Of a stretch of 64,000 nucleotides of DNA, positions 62,972-64,000 are shown piece by piece. How positions within the stretch are numbered: position 1 is the stretch's first letter; each line of letters begins with the position of its first letter. The notes beneath the pieces are model-generated. The model searched no databases. It saw only the letters and a list, made by a program, of their open reading frames with translations, and was not told where the DNA came from. The DNA lies in NCBI RefSeq assembly GCF_002954455.1, contig NZ_MSCC01000002.1:310943-374942 (forward strand). Reading direction: 5' to 3'. The stretch comes from Photobacterium aquimaris. Lineage in GTDB: Bacteria > Pseudomonadota > Gammaproteobacteria > Enterobacterales > Vibrionaceae. The position numbers and the translations under genes were made by a program.

Positions 62972-63083
62972 CTGAACAGCGATCACGTTGTTAGTGCGGG
63001 ATAGATGCATACTGTTAAATACAGCCGTTTTTAGGAAAAACATAGTAGCTATTAAATTTTCATATAAAACGGCCTCTGTTCAG
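62972..63083. repeat. Nested inverted repeats around second 37-bp repeat
   Basis: Outer arms CTGAACAG (62972-62979) and CTGTTCAG (63076-63083) enclose inner arms GCCGTTTT (63024-63031) and AAAACGGC (63066-63073). The second 37-bp repeat supplies the left inner arm. The unit could be a structured RNA, an attachment region or the end of a mobile unit. Confidence 0.55.
63007..63043 (+). repeat. 37-bp dispersed repeat, copy 2
   Basis: Second copy of the repeat at 53448-53484, with 31 of 37 bases identical and no gaps. It is nested within the inverted repeats described for 62972-63083. Confidence 0.7.
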
Positions 63084-63199
63084 TGTTCGATTTAGGATGC
63101 TCGTTACATTATGAATAGATATTTAATGCAAGTTATTGCTTATAGTCTTTGTGCGTGTATAAAATCCATAACTTATAGTATTAAATGGAATTTATAACG

Positions 63200-63847
63200 A
63201 TGAACATCAAAATTATATCTATAGCTCTTGTTGCTGCTTTCAGTTTAGCTGGCTGTAAAAGCACATCTTTAGCTAAAACTAAAGAGACTAAGCGAAGTTA
63301 TGCAGTTTATGATCTTAAGGTCTCTAAAGGTGTTTCCTCTTCGGATATGTCAAAAGCAATTAAAACGGCTTTACAGGCTAATACATCTAGTGTGAGGATA
63401 ACTGAAGATTTACCTCCGTATCCTATACCAAAAGAATCACCTCGATTTCAGTTGGTTAATCCTTTTGGTAATAACTCAGCGCTCGCAGCTTTAGCTGGAG
63501 GTGCGGCTAAACGTCCTACTTGTGACGGTGCATTAATTTATGCACAGGCTACAGATTCATCTATGAGTTCTCAAGGTGAAAACACTCAGTTCTATACGTG
63601 TTTATGGCAATATGATGGCGGGTATCATATTGATATATATACACAATTTGACATTGTTAGTGGTGGGTTGGAAAATTTAGGTAAAGATTTAATTCGGGGT
63701 ATGATGGGGGATTCAAGTCAATTTATACCTCGTACTATTGCCAGTCTTCGAGATAACCTTGAAGCTTTAAATGTGGACAGTAAATTAGTTACAGCCTACC
63801 CCTCTGATTTTGAAGTTCTTCTTAAAGAACGCCAAATTCAACAATAG
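63200..63847 (+). CDS. Putative lipoprotein of unknown function
   Basis: A 215-aa protein with a lipoprotein signal: MNIKIISIALVAAFSLAGC, the lipobox LAGC placing the modified cysteine at residue 19. The mature part contains a Sbm-like pattern (YAVYDLKVSKGVSSSDMSKA), GGAAKRPTCDGALIYAQATD and a tail SDFEVLLKERQIQQ. There is no known domain. I chose the ATG at 63200 because GGAA lies nine bases upstream; an ATG five codons earlier overlaps that site. It is followed by the second 62-bp repeat, as the Hfq-like gene is by the first. Confidence 0.8.
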   Translation: MNIKIISIALVAAFSLAGCKSTSLAKTKETKRSYAVYDLKVSKGVSSSDMSKAIKTALQANTSSVRITEDLPPYPIPKESPRFQLVNPFGNNSALAALAGGAAKRPTCDGALIYAQATDSSMSSQGENTQFYTCLWQYDGGYHIDIYTQFDIVSGGLENLGKDLIRGMMGDSSQFIPRTIASLRDNLEALNVDSKLVTAYPSDFEVLLKERQIQQ

Positions 63848-63935
63848 CTGATTCACAATAACATCAGTAAATAAAACTTTTAAAATGCTGCTTTTTGGCG
63901 GTATTTTTTGCATTAGTACGTTACTGCGTGTCGGA

Positions 63936-63997
63936 TCGCATAAAGTTTGTGATGTTAAATGCTAACAATTTAAGAGGTCGCTTAGGCGGCCTTTGTT
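63936..63997 (+). repeat. 62-bp direct repeat, copy 2
   Basis: Second copy of the repeat at 56190-56251 (56 of 62 identical). Stem AGGTCGC/GCGGCCT with loop TTAG, flanked by TAACAA and TTGTTA that pair as outer arms. It lies about 90 bases after the lipoprotein stop codon and runs to the window edge. Confidence 0.8.
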
Positions 63998-64000
63998 ATG

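Larger units (their letters stand above)
62322..63199. other. Non-coding region rich in repeats upstream of recombinase operon
   Basis: About 880 bases with no convincing gene. It holds an attC-like hairpin (62545-62592), a tRNA-Gly-like fragment (62811-62855), nested inverted repeats (62972-63083) and the second 37-bp repeat. It is likely the recombination or regulatory region of the recombinase unit. Confidence 0.6.

Noticed and set aside
63936..63997. 62-bp repeat as a true integron attC site
   Set aside because: The ends do not fit the RYYYAAC/GTTRRRY consensus well, and a terminator hairpin explains the core. I kept it as a direct repeat only.
32684..64000. CRISPR array in the defence island
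   Set aside because: No regularly spaced direct repeats of 24-48 bases and no cas-like genes were seen; the TGTGCGCACA copies are unevenly spaced and too short.

Overview
The window looks like a chromosomal segment of a Gram-negative marine gammaproteobacterium of the Vibrionaceae, probably Photobacterium. This is inferred from the AT-rich base composition, Vibrio-type gene content (Rof, Cyu-type cysteine desulfidase, HAAAP transporter, RSG-type carbenicillinase), a PurR box and the tRNA cluster. The species cannot be fixed by reading alone.

Region 1 (1-18.3 kb) reads as a locus for N-glycan or glycopeptide use. Two tandem GH92 alpha-mannosidases (the second clearly a lipoprotein, the first cut by the window edge) would trim high-mannose glycans at the cell surface. 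On the other strand lie a dipeptide/oligosaccharide-type ABC importer (binding protein and two permeases, no ATPase genes), an M17 aminopeptidase, a signal-less glycosylasparaginase-type Ntn hydrolase and a signal-less GH2 beta-mannosidase. The set fits import of trimmed Man-GlcNAc2-Asn-type glycopeptides and their breakdown in the cytoplasm. Two AraC regulators and a fructose/mannose-type PTS EIIB-EIIC pair complete it.

Region 2 (19.6-32.7 kb) is ordinary chromosome: an OafA-type acyltransferase with SGNH domain, a DEDDh exonuclease, an EamA transporter, a cysteine transporter and desulfidase, a PurR-boxed purine permease, a periplasmic choloylglycine-hydrolase-family enzyme, a Rof homologue, a CARB-like class A beta-lactamase, and five tRNA genes (Ser, Thr, Tyr, Gly, Asn).

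Region 3 (32.7 kb to the right edge) is accessory DNA inserted just after tRNA-Asn. It begins with an XRE repressor, an excisionase-like protein and a P22/DLP12-type integrase. Next come a ribbon-helix-helix protein gene surrounded by five copies of the palindrome TGTGCGCACA and an IS3 remnant. A 17-kb defence island follows. Its left arm is a four-gene, TAATG-coupled operon: DrmA-like helicase, DrmB-like DUF1998 protein, SF1 helicase with a DUF5710-like insert, and an unknown protein. Its right arm is a convergent, coupled operon: SNF2 helicase, MORC/MutL-like GHKL ATPase, a protein sharing the ATPase's C-terminal module, McrB-like GTPase, and LlaJI-type nuclease. A divergent 5-methylcytosine methyltransferase carries its own XRE domain and faces two copies of AAAAACCGGATA. 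DISARM core genes, a MORC-type restriction set and an McrB/LlaJI nuclease in one block form the best candidate for an undescribed composite anti-phage system.

Region 4 (53.3-64 kb) holds a second candidate: an XRE repressor divergent, across a long inverted repeat, from an unknown 417-aa protein that is translationally coupled to a small Hfq/Sm-like protein. Next is an overlapping three-gene recombinase operon (1026, 739 and 199 aa) whose middle member has lost the catalytic tyrosine. It is bracketed by 62-bp direct repeats and accompanied by an attC-like hairpin, a tRNA-Gly-like fragment, nested inverted repeats and a truncated gene. This looks like a mobile unit nested in or abutting the island. 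No second copy of the tRNA-Asn 3' end was found by eye, so the right end of the island probably lies outside the window.
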